Shown here one piece after another: positions 1-8,014 of a stretch of 44,783 nt of DNA; the first letter of the stretch is position 1; each line of letters starts with the position of its first letter. The stretch lies in NCBI GenBank assembly GCA_017503545.1, contig JAFVSW010000141.1, positions 1 to 44,783 on the forward strand, read 5' to 3'. The position numbers and the translations under genes are program-made. This DNA comes from Lentisphaeria bacterium. GTDB lineage: Bacteria; Verrucomicrobiota; Lentisphaeria; Victivallales; UBA1829. The notes beneath the pieces were generated by a model, which worked only from the letters and a program-made list of their open reading frames with translations, did no database searches and was not told the DNA's origin.

Positions 1-187
1 GAAAAAGGATTGTTGAAGAGATGGAAATGGTAGTTTGATCCGGCGTCGCCTTACGGCTATGCCGTGACAAGGCGTGGAAAATAACCATCCACCTTCGCCA
101 AGGCTACGGCGGACAAGCCTCAAACGCTCCGTTTTCAGATCTCAACAAGAGTTTTCAGGCATTTTTGAAGACTTTTGAAATTGCCTC
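1..187 (+). repeat. MITE-like repeat, copy 1 (left end outside window)
   Basis: The right terminus is ACTTTTGAAATTGCCTC, the terminal sequence shared by three other copies (7764-7985, 8961-9125, 26352-26391). The left terminus is cut by the window edge. The interior is closely similar to the 7764 copy, including the G+C-rich core with CCGGCGTCGCC near 40-50 and GGCGGACAAGCC near 108-119. It ends 22 bases before the amidohydrolase start at 210. There is no coding potential of note. Confidence 0.8.
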
Positions 188-209
188 AAAAAGAAAGCGA
201 TTATAAATC

Positions 210-998
210 ATGCTCAAAAATCCTGCAGATTTTGAAATTATTGATGCCCATACGCACCCGTTCCTGAATTTTGCCGATGGTTGCATCGGACCCTACGGGA
301 AACCGGAGGATATGGCAGAGTTCGACCGGGAAATGAAAAAAGTCGGAATCAATTGCTATTCCGGATCCCCGCTTGTCAAACACGTCATCACTGATTTTGC
401 CGAAATCAAACAGTTGAATGAGGATGCCCTGCGGATCCGTGATCAATTCCCCTCTTACATCCCGGCTATGCAAGTGCATGGTGATTTCCCTCAGGAATCC
501 ATTGAAGAAATGCACCGGCTTTATCAGAATGAAAATATCCGGTACATTGGCGAACTTGTCCCGTACATCATGGGGACCGGTGAATTCAATTCTCCCGGAA
601 TGTTGGAAATCTTCAAAGCAGCAGGGGAATTGGGAATGACCGTTAATCTTCACGATGGCAGCCGGGAGACAGTTACGCCTGTACTTGAGTTCGCCCCCGG
701 ATTGAATGTCATCCTTGCCCATCCCGGCGAACCCTGGGGCCCGACAGGTGCAAAAGAACGGTTCCAATTTGTTTCTGAATACGCCAATCTTTATATGGAT
801 ATTTCCGGGTACGGCTTATTCCGCTGGAATATGCTGCGTTATGCCGTGGATGTCTGCGGGGCAGAAAAGATCATATTCGGTTCTGATATGCCGACCTGCA
901 GTGCGGGAATGTACCTTTACGGTGCATTATCGGAAAACATGACCGATGAAGAATTCCGTCTGATTCTCGGCGGTAACTTCCGGCGTCTGCTCGGATAA
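210..998 (+). CDS. Amidohydrolase family protein (TIM-barrel metal-dependent hydrolase)
   Basis: This 262-aa protein has no signal peptide and is probably cytoplasmic. The N-terminal IDAHTHPF carries the H-x-H metal-binding pair (about residues 13-17). Later motifs are NLHDGS (about 148), ILAHPGEP (about 172) and FGSDMPT near the C-terminus (about 225), which supplies the catalytic/metal Asp. This order of His, His and Asp is that of the Amidohydro_2 family (PF04909), which hydrolyses or decarboxylates small cyclic or acidic compounds. The substrate cannot be told from sequence. The start at 210 follows a weak purine-rich site (AAAGAAAG). It reads toward the GntR-type regulator, so it may act in the same catabolic programme, but it has its own leader formed by a repeat element. 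Confidence 0.85.
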   Translation: MLKNPADFEIIDAHTHPFLNFADGCIGPYGKPEDMAEFDREMKKVGINCYSGSPLVKHVITDFAEIKQLNEDALRIRDQFPSYIPAMQVHGDFPQESIEEMHRLYQNENIRYIGELVPYIMGTGEFNSPGMLEIFKAAGELGMTVNLHDGSRETVTPVLEFAPGLNVILAHPGEPWGPTGAKERFQFVSEYANLYMDISGYGLFRWNMLRYAVDVCGAEKIIFGSDMPTCSAGMYLYGALSENMTDEEFRLILGGNFRRLLG

Positions 999-1030
999 AA
1001 AAAATGTAACCTATTTTTTCTGAAAAATAT

Positions 1031-1087
1031 TTGCATTTGAGGATTTCTGCTGTATATTAATGGTATAATACCATTAATACCATTAAT
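1031..1087 (+). promoter_or_regulatory. Promoter with palindromic operator upstream of the GntR-type regulator
   Basis: A -35-like TTGCAT (1031-1036) and -10-like TATATT (1053-1058) are separated by 16 bases. Overlapping the -10 and likely start site is a perfect palindrome, 1056-1078: arms ATTAATGGTAT and ATACCATTAAT around one central base. A third half-site, ACCATTAAT, follows at 1079-1087. It lies just before the regulator gene at 1097 and is well placed for autorepression. The operator role is inferred; the symmetry is directly visible. Confidence 0.75.
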
Positions 1088-1096
1088 AGAAGGTCA

Positions 1097-2551
1097 ATGA
1101 TGACAGAGACTCGAATAGCAGAACTTTTCAGTATCAATCCGACATCCGCAGAACCGTTCCGAATCCAACTGGAACGGAAACTTGCGCTATTCATCAACTC
1201 CTCTGCGCCGGGGACTCCGATCCCTCCGGAACGGATTCTGGCAAAATGCCTCGGCATATCCCGGGTAACAGTCCGGAATGCTATAACGCCATTTCTGACA
1301 TCAGGCAGGATCATCCGTCATAACCGTAATGGGACCGTGGTAGCGGAGAAACAGCAGCAGGAACCGGAACTCAATGTCAACGAACTGGCGATTGGTCTGC
1401 CGTGGCATCTTGCGCCGGTAGTGACATTAAAATTTCTGTGTTATGAAACTTTGCCGGCGCAACGTGTTTTCTGGGAAAGTGTGGTCGGGGAATTCAATGC
1501 GGCACATACCAATTGCCAAATAGAAACAGTCTGGATTGACAAAGTACTGAAGGGACAGGCGATGCGCAATTTTATTACCCAGAACGGGATTGATATCATG
1601 CTCCATTCGCCGATGTATGAACTGCCATTGGAATCATTGGCGGCGGAATTACCACAGGATATTCAGGATATTGCAGAGCATGACCAATACATATTCCATG
1701 AGATCAAGATCAGTGAAAAAGCGCAATTCCGCCGGATGTTTCCTTATCAAATAGTATACAGCCGGATATTTTACAACAACGGGCTGGCAGAAAAATGCGG
1801 TCTGAAAAATGTCAGTGAACGGCTTTTTCATAATGACAAAACGGGGTTGATGCGGGAAGCATTACCAAAACTCGATAAAGGGAAAACAGCATCCTCCCAC
1901 ATCTGGTGTCATCTGGCTTATCAGGGGATCATACCGGATGAAAAAAATTTGCCGCTTATCATGACTGTGCTTGAAAAATTATGTTCGGTAAAAGAATTTG
2001 ACAATGCGTTCATGCTCAAACAGGAATATTCACTTGATGATGCCGTCAAATTTGTCAACGGTAATATGCTTTTCTTTAACGGGCTTTCCTCCCAACTGCA
2101 AACGGTCGGAATGCCTGCATTTGATATGAAACAACAGATTGCAGTACAGCTTGAAGGGACATTCAAATTTGGAACTCCGGTAGGAATCATTATTGCGGAA
2201 CAATGCAGCAACCGGGAAGCGGCAGGAGACTTCATCCGTTATCTGAACACTGACAAGGTACAGAAAAAAGTGGCAGATATCAAAAATGAATTTCCGGTGA
2301 AAAAAGATTTGTTCCGTTATGCGGCAGAAAAACAATGCGGACTGGATGCAGAACGCGCGGATATGTTATTGAAAAAAACATTTCTGTTCCAAAACACATC
2401 ATGCGATCAGGAGTCGGCAGTCTTTTTCTGCATATTCAAGTGTCGTGATCTATTGATAAAGATGATGGAAGGTGAACTTTCTGCCGCAGATTGTGCCGCT
2501 GGAATTCTGCAATATTGGAAATTGTTCAAGGAAGGAAGCCAGACCTCATGA
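1097..2551 (+). CDS. GntR-type HTH regulator fused to a solute-binding-protein-like sensor domain
   Basis: This 484-aa protein has no signal peptide or membrane segment. Residues about 20-88 form a GntR-like winged helix (IPPERILAKCLGISRVTVRN, then a wing ending GTVVAE). After a short linker, about 110-440 resembles an ABC sugar-binding protein of the MalE type: VTLKFLCYE opening strand, VVGEFNAAH, a central IVYSRIFYNN segment, and the C-terminal AAGDFIRYLNTDKVQKK helix typical of family 1 binding proteins. Ordinary GntR regulators carry FCD, UTRA or aminotransferase domains, so this is a one-component regulator that probably senses a sugar in the cytoplasm. The start at 1097 (ATGATG) follows AGAAGG. 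It probably controls itself through the operator at 1056-1087 and perhaps the exported-protein genes downstream. The ligand is unknown. Confidence 0.8.
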   Translation: MMTETRIAELFSINPTSAEPFRIQLERKLALFINSSAPGTPIPPERILAKCLGISRVTVRNAITPFLTSGRIIRHNRNGTVVAEKQQQEPELNVNELAIGLPWHLAPVVTLKFLCYETLPAQRVFWESVVGEFNAAHTNCQIETVWIDKVLKGQAMRNFITQNGIDIMLHSPMYELPLESLAAELPQDIQDIAEHDQYIFHEIKISEKAQFRRMFPYQIVYSRIFYNNGLAEKCGLKNVSERLFHNDKTGLMREALPKLDKGKTASSHIWCHLAYQGIIPDEKNLPLIMTVLEKLCSVKEFDNAFMLKQEYSLDDAVKFVNGNMLFFNGLSSQLQTVGMPAFDMKQQIAVQLEGTFKFGTPVGIIIAEQCSNREAAGDFIRYLNTDKVQKKVADIKNEFPVKKDLFRYAAEKQCGLDAERADMLLKKTFLFQNTSCDQESAVFFCIFKCRDLLIKMMEGELSAADCAAGILQYWKLFKEGSQTS

Positions 2552-2596
2552 ATAACGTTTCCAGTGTTCAGACGGCATAATCGGGAAAATATAAAA

Positions 2597-2624
2597 TCGA
2601 CAATATCAAATATAAAAATATAAT
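2597..2624 (+). promoter_or_regulatory. Probable sigma-70 promoter for the exported-protein genes
   Basis: TCGACA (2597-2602) and a consensus TATAAT (2619-2624) are 16 bases apart, 30 bases before the prepilin-like gene at 2654. A good ribosome binding site, AGGAAAGGA, lies at about 2639-2647. The palindrome of the upstream regulator is not repeated here. Confidence 0.55.
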
Positions 2625-2653
2625 AACCACTCCTTAACAGGAAAGGACAAAAA

Positions 2654-3391
2654 ATGAAGAAAAAATTCACACTCATCGAACTGTTGGTTGTGATTGCCAT
2701 CATCGCAATTCTCGCCGGCATGTTGCTCCCCGCTTTGAACAAGGTAAAAACAAAAGCGCATTTGGCTTTCTGCGCCAATAACCTGAAACAGATTTCACTT
2801 GCGTTCAGTCAGTATACGACTTCATTCAATGATTATTATCCGTCTGTCCGCACTGCAACGGGCAATACCGGCCTCTGGAGTTGGATGCTGAGCAATGAAT
2901 TGAAACTTATTACATCCGCCTCCTTTGTTTGTCCCGGCGCAGCAAACTTCACGATTCGCGACCGTGTTGAAGCATTGAAAAAAGGCAATGCCAGTGTCGA
3001 TATTCAAGTCAATTCCATCTCTTACGGATATAATCCGGGTATCCCGGGGAATGCCGATGCCGCCGGGTTGAATCCCGGGGATGCCTTGAAAACGGCAGAC
3101 CCGGAAATCCCCACAGGCCGTTTCAAAACAAGCCGTGTTGTCAGGCCGAGTCTTACGATCATCAGTGCAAGCCGGGCTGGAATCGGTAGTGGCGACAGCA
3201 ACAAATCCATGCATTCCTTTATAGGCAGTTTTCCGAATCCGGCGACCGAAAATTATCATGACCGTACTGCCGGTATTCTCTGGGTGGATGGACATACCAG
3301 CACCGTTGTAAGACCGGAAATGACCCTGATTAAAGCGGATGCCGACACAAAACTCAAGAATGTATATTATCATTACTCCCTTGCAAAATAA
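2654..3391 (+). CDS. Prepilin-type N-terminal cleavage/methylation protein with H-X9-DG C-terminal motif
   Basis: This 245-aa protein begins [20 protein letters not shown], a short basic leader followed by the type IV pilin/type II secretion pseudopilin hydrophobic helix with the conserved Glu at +5. The residue before the cleavage point is Lys, not the usual Gly. Near the C-terminus, [12 protein letters not shown] matches the H-X9-DG motif of a large prepilin-like family that is expanded in Planctomycetes, Verrucomicrobia and Lentisphaerae. Such proteins are exported and probably inner-membrane anchored or surface associated; their role is unknown. No pilus assembly genes are nearby. It is 9 bases from the glycosidase-like gene downstream, so the two are likely cotranscribed. 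Confidence 0.88.
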   Translation: MKKKFTLIELLVVIAIIAILAGMLLPALNKVKTKAHLAFCANNLKQISLAFSQYTTSFNDYYPSVRTATGNTGLWSWMLSNELKLITSASFVCPGAANFTIRDRVEALKKGNASVDIQVNSISYGYNPGIPGNADAAGLNPGDALKTADPEIPTGRFKTSRVVRPSLTIISASRAGIGSGDSNKSMHSFIGSFPNPATENYHDRTAGILWVDGHTSTVVRPEMTLIKADADTKLKNVYYHYSLAK

Positions 3392-3400
3392 GAGGACAAC

Positions 3401-6400
3401 ATGAAATTCTTCCTGAACATTCTCTTATTGGCACTCGGTTTCACATTGTGTGCCGGAACAGCATTTTCTTTCGGCAGCAATGCATCATGGAAAAAGAGCG
3501 TTCCTTTCGGAAATTTTTCCATTTCGAAAGATAATATTTTAACTCTTGATGGAAGAAGTGCCGGGATCGATCTTGAAACAAAACGACTCCATAATCCCGA
3601 AAAAGGGATCACTCTGATGGCAGTTGTCAAAATCAAAAAGTTCCCGTATCTTACCGCAGCGGAAAAGCAGCACGATGCCATTTTCTGCCGTCAGCATCAA
3701 TTTATCATGGGAATTGATTTTGACCGCTTTTATGTCAATTTCCATAACGGGAAAAAATGGTTTGCTCCGTTATTGGTCAATGTAAAACTCAACGATGATC
3801 AGTTTCACTCCTATGTCATGACGGCACAGCGGAATCGTGTGGAATCCCAGGGAGATGACAAGCTGAATATCAAAATGTATTTTGACGGGAAACTGGTGTT
3901 GGAGCAGAATATTCCTAATGCAGCCATAGCTGACAGTTCCGGCAAAATCAATTTAGGTTATTCCTCCAGTTTTGGGAAATTGTGGTATCTGGGCGGCGAA
4001 ATCATAGACGCAAGAGCATATAACAAAGTTCTTACCGTCAACGATGTTGAAGATTACACAGCAAAATTCAAAGAAATCAAAAATCAGCCGCAGCGCAGTT
4101 TACGCCTTAATAAACAAAATCAGGCGTTACTGGATTCTCTCCCGAAAGAAGGTTCGCCACAACTCCTTGCGGCAGTATCAGCAATCCGGAACACTGCCTT
4201 CCGAACAAAAAAAGTCAATTGGCAGAAAGCTGCAAAACTCCTTAAAACGGCAAAAGTCAATGACCGTCTTCTGGCGGAGCATGGTGTTTACCAGTACAAA
4301 CTGGAAACTGCGCTCCTGACCGTTATTACCGGCAAAGATTTTGCCGATGCTGTTTCTCTGTATGACACCGTAAACAAACGGGAACTGCTGATGAACGACA
4401 ACCCGTTTTTCCGTTTGCGGATCAAAAATGAAAAACTCTCGCCGGTCACTCCGGGGACAGTTTCTGATTTTGTAAAGATCAATGACAGACAATTTACTCT
4501 GCGCTATAAATTCAAAAATGCCTCTGCCGCCGTAAATTTTGATTGCACGGGGAATAAAATACAGTATTCACTGAAAGCAGTTCCGGGGAAGGATGTCAGT
4601 TTCGATAACGTGGAATTCCCGGCACTTGAATTGAAAGCATTGGATCCGGCAGCCGCTTTGTTCGCCCCGGTAATGTCCGGCGTAGAACATCCGGAAGCCA
4701 TCAAAAATAATATCAGTTATGAACTGGAATACCCCCGTGGCATTGCCTCCATGCAATACGGTGCATTTTATGATAAAAACGGCGGCTTATTCTGGTCGCC
4801 TGCCGATCCTCTTGCCCGGGCGAAACAATTGAGTTATGCGGCAGGTGGCAACCGGGTCAAAATCGTATATCAATGGTATCCGGTGGAGAATTCCGTGTTT
4901 GCCCCGGGATGTCCGGTACGGTTGGAACTGTTCAAAGGGAATTGGTATGAAGCCACCATGCTTTACAAGCAGATGCTGAACGATATTGATGCTCTTTACT
5001 GGATCAAAAAGCCCCTGCCCCGTAAAGATTCTCCGGAATGGTTGAAAAACAATACTCTCTGGTTCCTTCACGGCGGTTCAAAACTGGATTCCATGGCGCA
5101 ATTCAAAAAGATCCGGGAATATCTCGGGCTGCCATTCGGCGTACACGTATACCGCTGGAACAGCAAAACATTCGACAGGGATTATCCGCATCACCGTGGA
5201 TTGCCATCCTTCCGGGATCTGATCGCAGAATGTCACAGCATGGGTATCCGGATCACACCGTACATCAACGGCAGATTATGGGAAACTCTTGACCGGCGGG
5301 AAGAAGATTACCTGTATTCCAAAGTCGGGAAAGCCAATTGCGTGCAACGCAAAGACGGCACGATTGCCATGTCCGTTTTCAATAAAGCCAATTTCGGAAT
5401 CATCTGCCCCTACACACCGATTTATGAAGCAATGATGCGTAAATCCTGTTTTATGTTGGAAAAAATGGGTGTCGACGGCATCTATATTGACCAGATCGGT
5501 GCCGCTCACCATATCGTCTGTTACAATAAAAAACATGGACATGCTGTCCCTGACGATACTGCCTGGTTTGAAAAAGGACATCATAAAGTCTTTTCACGCA
5601 TCCGGGCGGAAGCAAAAGCAAGAACCCCGGACATGATCCTGACCACGGAAGACAATGCCGAAACATGCATCCGGAACTTTGATGCCCTTCTCTGTTGGCG
5701 TTGGATGTATAAATGTCAAGTACCCGCATTCTCTGCTGTATATACAGGAAAAACGCAACTTATCGGGTTGACTTATGACTATAAAAAGGATGCGGAAGCC
5801 TCTTTCGCGAAAGCCGCATGGCAGATTATCGGTGGAGGGCAGATCGGCTGGTTTACCAAAGATTATTTCTGTGCGCCGGAAAAACATGATTTCCGTGTCT
5901 GGGTCAAACAATTGATGCGTTTGCGCCTTGCATTGATCGACTTTTTCAATGAAGGCGAAATGGCTGCACCCGCAAAATTCAGTAAAACGGTCAAAGAAAA
6001 AATTCTGTTCTGGGGCAGTCATGGCACTCTGCATGTGAATACTCCGGAATTGTATTCCACCTCCTGGCGCAACAACAAGATTCATGCCACGATCCTGACT
6101 AACAATACATCAAAAACGGTCACCAACAGTATGACGTTCACCCCATGCGGGAAACAGGGCAAAGTCTATGTTTTTGAAAATACCGGTACAGAAAATACTT
6201 TCGCGTATACCGGGAAAGTAAAGTATGATTTCAGTCTGAAACCGCAGACCTTCCGGATCCTGTTGAGTATTCCGGATTCAGAAAATGCCAATACGTTACT
6301 CAATGCAGTACGTATGCAGTTCAAACTGATTGCTGCCATCCCGGCAGAAAATGACCCGTTTGTCAAAATTCAGAAAAAAATGGCAGTTTATGATCCTCTC

Positions 6401-6874
6401 TCTATGATCACAGAAGTCAAAACAGATCAGTTTGAATGTCAATTCTTCCCCGGTGCAATGTATCCGACCTCTTTCACGCGGAAAGACGGTTCCCCGCTTC
6501 CGCAGGTACGCTTTTCCGATCAGGTAAAAATCGGCAGTAATGTTTATTATCTTGACTGCGATCGCTGGGCAGAACGCAAAATATTGGAAAATACCCAGGA
6601 TAAGTTTACCATTGAGCTGAACGGAACATTCTGCACTTCCGCCAGAGAATATGCCGCAAAAGGAGTAAAGGCATGTTACCGCTACACATTCCACCGGACA
6701 AAAGCGGAAATCGAAGTGGAAGCAAATGTCACAATGCCTGCGGGGACTGCCGCCGAACCACAACTGCTGCAACTGGAATGTAACAGCAAAACAACACCAC
6801 TGACCTGGAATTTTGAACCACTGCAGAAACGGCAGAACATTTATTCAAAGAAAGGAAAAATCCGGATAAAATGA
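3401..6874 (+). CDS. Large exported LamG + DUF6259-like glycosidase-type protein
   Basis: This 1157-aa protein has an N-terminal signal peptide (MKFFLNILLLALGFTLCAG). Residues about 30-230 look like a concanavalin/LamG sandwich, with a DGRSAGIDL strand, MYFDGKLVLEQN and GGEIIDARAYNKVL. Residues about 330-540 look beta-rich, like a glycosidase super-sandwich. About 545-900 is TIM-barrel-like: WFLHGG, FGVHVYRWN, GIRITPYINGR, DGIYIDQIG (about 690) and LTTEDNAE (about 746). The Asp and Glu of the last two are the best candidates for catalytic acids. The arrangement matches DUF6259 proteins, which are related to retaining glycosidases. It is probably periplasmic or surface exposed and cuts or binds a glycan; the specificity is not evident. 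Its stop overlaps a possible ATG at 6871, but the next gene starts more convincingly at 6913. Confidence 0.8.
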   Translation: MKFFLNILLLALGFTLCAGTAFSFGSNASWKKSVPFGNFSISKDNILTLDGRSAGIDLETKRLHNPEKGITLMAVVKIKKFPYLTAAEKQHDAIFCRQHQFIMGIDFDRFYVNFHNGKKWFAPLLVNVKLNDDQFHSYVMTAQRNRVESQGDDKLNIKMYFDGKLVLEQNIPNAAIADSSGKINLGYSSSFGKLWYLGGEIIDARAYNKVLTVNDVEDYTAKFKEIKNQPQRSLRLNKQNQALLDSLPKEGSPQLLAAVSAIRNTAFRTKKVNWQKAAKLLKTAKVNDRLLAEHGVYQYKLETALLTVITGKDFADAVSLYDTVNKRELLMNDNPFFRLRIKNEKLSPVTPGTVSDFVKINDRQFTLRYKFKNASAAVNFDCTGNKIQYSLKAVPGKDVSFDNVEFPALELKALDPAAALFAPVMSGVEHPEAIKNNISYELEYPRGIASMQYGAFYDKNGGLFWSPADPLARAKQLSYAAGGNRVKIVYQWYPVENSVFAPGCPVRLELFKGNWYEATMLYKQMLNDIDALYWIKKPLPRKDSPEWLKNNTLWFLHGGSKLDSMAQFKKIREYLGLPFGVHVYRWNSKTFDRDYPHHRGLPSFRDLIAECHSMGIRITPYINGRLWETLDRREEDYLYSKVGKANCVQRKDGTIAMSVFNKANFGIICPYTPIYEAMMRKSCFMLEKMGVDGIYIDQIGAAHHIVCYNKKHGHAVPDDTAWFEKGHHKVFSRIRAEAKARTPDMILTTEDNAETCIRNFDALLCWRWMYKCQVPAFSAVYTGKTQLIGLTYDYKKDAEASFAKAAWQIIGGGQIGWFTKDYFCAPEKHDFRVWVKQLMRLRLALIDFFNEGEMAAPAKFSKTVKEKILFWGSHGTLHVNTPELYSTSWRNNKIHATILTNNTSKTVTNSMTFTPCGKQGKVYVFENTGTENTFAYTGKVKYDFSLKPQTFRILLSIPDSENANTLLNAVRMQFKLIAAIPAENDPFVKIQKKMAVYDPLSMITEVKTDQFECQFFPGAMYPTSFTRKDGSPLPQVRFSDQVKIGSNVYYLDCDRWAERKILENTQDKFTIELNGTFCTSAREYAAKGVKACYRYTFHRTKAEIEVEANVTMPAGTAAEPQLLQLECNSKTTPLTWNFEPLQKRQNIYSKKGKIRIK

Positions 6875-6912
6875 AAAAAATCATTCTCAACTGCATAAAG
6901 GAGTCAAACAAA

Positions 6913-7755
6913 ATGAAAAAACTTACAATGCTTGCTTGTCTCTTTGCCGCAGTCACGTCCTTTGCGGCTCTCCCGGATTCCATCATACTGGAATCCGGAA
7001 ACGTCCGGGTACGCCTTGACAGCAGAAAACGGTGGAATATGAACCGGATCGAATACAAAGGAGAATTATTGTGTGTCGATAATTCCCATTCTCATTATGG
7101 TGCAGTCTGCCGTCCGATCGATTTCAAATTCGGCGTAGGCTCCGGACATGATGAATCCGGCTTTGCCGAACAGGTGGATTCGCTTAAAATTTTTGCGGAC
7201 GGGCAAGAAATCAAGCCGCAAAAAAATATCCCTGTCACCGGAAAGAAAATAGAAGTTGAGAAACACTCAAAACTTCTCACGATCAGCGTAAAATACAGGA
7301 TCGTTCTTGAAAATGATTTGATTTTTGAATTTGCAGAAGCGGTTGCTGAAAAAGATATAAAATTACATCATTTTTACTTTTTCATGCACCCGTGGAGTCC
7401 GCGGTTTACCAATGCGTACCTCAAATACAAAGATCAAACCACATTGAATATCACATTCAAATCCAATCATTCTTTCCCGAACCGCAAATTCGCACCCTAT
7501 TGTGCATGGTATGACAAAAAATCAGGTTTCGGTGTGGCGACCATGTTCGCCACGGTCAAAGGCGGAAAAAAACTGCAGCGTTTTATCTGGGACAGACCCC
7601 AATACCGCAAAGATTATCTCTGCGACTATTTCATGGCGAAATTACCGGCAGGATATGCCATTGCCTATCGCTCAACAACCGCATTTTTCTGTCAAAAAGA
7701 CAATCAGAAGTGGATCTCTGATGCAGATAACGTATTCGAAAAAATCAAATTTTAA
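6913..7755 (+). CDS. Exported protein of unknown family (paralog 1)
   Basis: This 280-aa protein has a signal peptide (MKKLTMLACLFAAVTSFA). The start at 6913 is preferred over an in-frame ATG at 6871 because AAAGGAG lies 9 bases upstream and the signal peptide begins here; the paralog at 8015 has the same leader sequence. The mature part looks like a beta-rich fold. Landmarks shared with the paralog are SIxxESGNVRVRLD, RWN (about 36), SGHDESG (about 77), FFMHPWS (about 156), FKSxxSFPNR, AWYDxKSG and DRxxYRKDYLCDY (about 228). I do not recognise the family. The conserved His, Asp, Trp and Arg residues would suit a carbohydrate-active or binding protein, but that is inference from the glycosidase-like neighbour. 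Confidence 0.85.
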   Translation: MKKLTMLACLFAAVTSFAALPDSIILESGNVRVRLDSRKRWNMNRIEYKGELLCVDNSHSHYGAVCRPIDFKFGVGSGHDESGFAEQVDSLKIFADGQEIKPQKNIPVTGKKIEVEKHSKLLTISVKYRIVLENDLIFEFAEAVAEKDIKLHHFYFFMHPWSPRFTNAYLKYKDQTTLNITFKSNHSFPNRKFAPYCAWYDKKSGFGVATMFATVKGGKKLQRFIWDRPQYRKDYLCDYFMAKLPAGYAIAYRSTTAFFCQKDNQKWISDADNVFEKIKF

Positions 7756-7763
7756 CATTGTAT

Positions 7764-7985
7764 GAGGTAATTTCAAAAGATCGGAAAAATTTGACTGAAA
7801 AAAGATTGTTGATGAGATGAAAATGGTAGTTTTGTTCCGGCGTCGCCATACGGCTATGCCGCGACAAGGTGAGGATTATTTACCATCCACCTTCGCCAAG
7901 GCTGCGGCGGACAAGCCAAAAACGCCCCGTTTTCAGATCGCAACAAGAGTTTTCAGACAGTTTTGAAGACTTTTGAAATTCCCTC
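7764..7985 (+). mobile_element. MITE-like repeat, copy 2 (complete, 222 bp)
   Basis: The ends are GAGGTAATTTCAAAAG and CTTTTGAAATTCCCTC, imperfect inverted repeats. Both flanks read TGTAT (7759-7763 and 7986-7990), a likely 5-base target duplication. The interior has an outer shell shared with copy 3 (GACTGAAAAAAGATTGTTGATG, CGTTTTCAGATCGCAACAAG) and a G+C-rich core from CCGGCGTCGCC to GGCGGACAAGCC that can fold into imperfect hairpins. It separates the two exported paralogs and ends 29 bases before the second. No transposase is encoded, so it would have to be moved in trans. Confidence 0.85.
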
Positions 7986-8014
7986 TGTATCCAATAGAAA
8001 GGAATCAAACAAAA

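Noticed and set aside
6871-6912. Alternative start of the first exported paralog, overlapping the glycosidase-like gene by ATGA
   Set aside because: It would place 14 residues before a clear signal peptide, and the duplicate gene does not share them; AAAGGAG supports the start at 6913.
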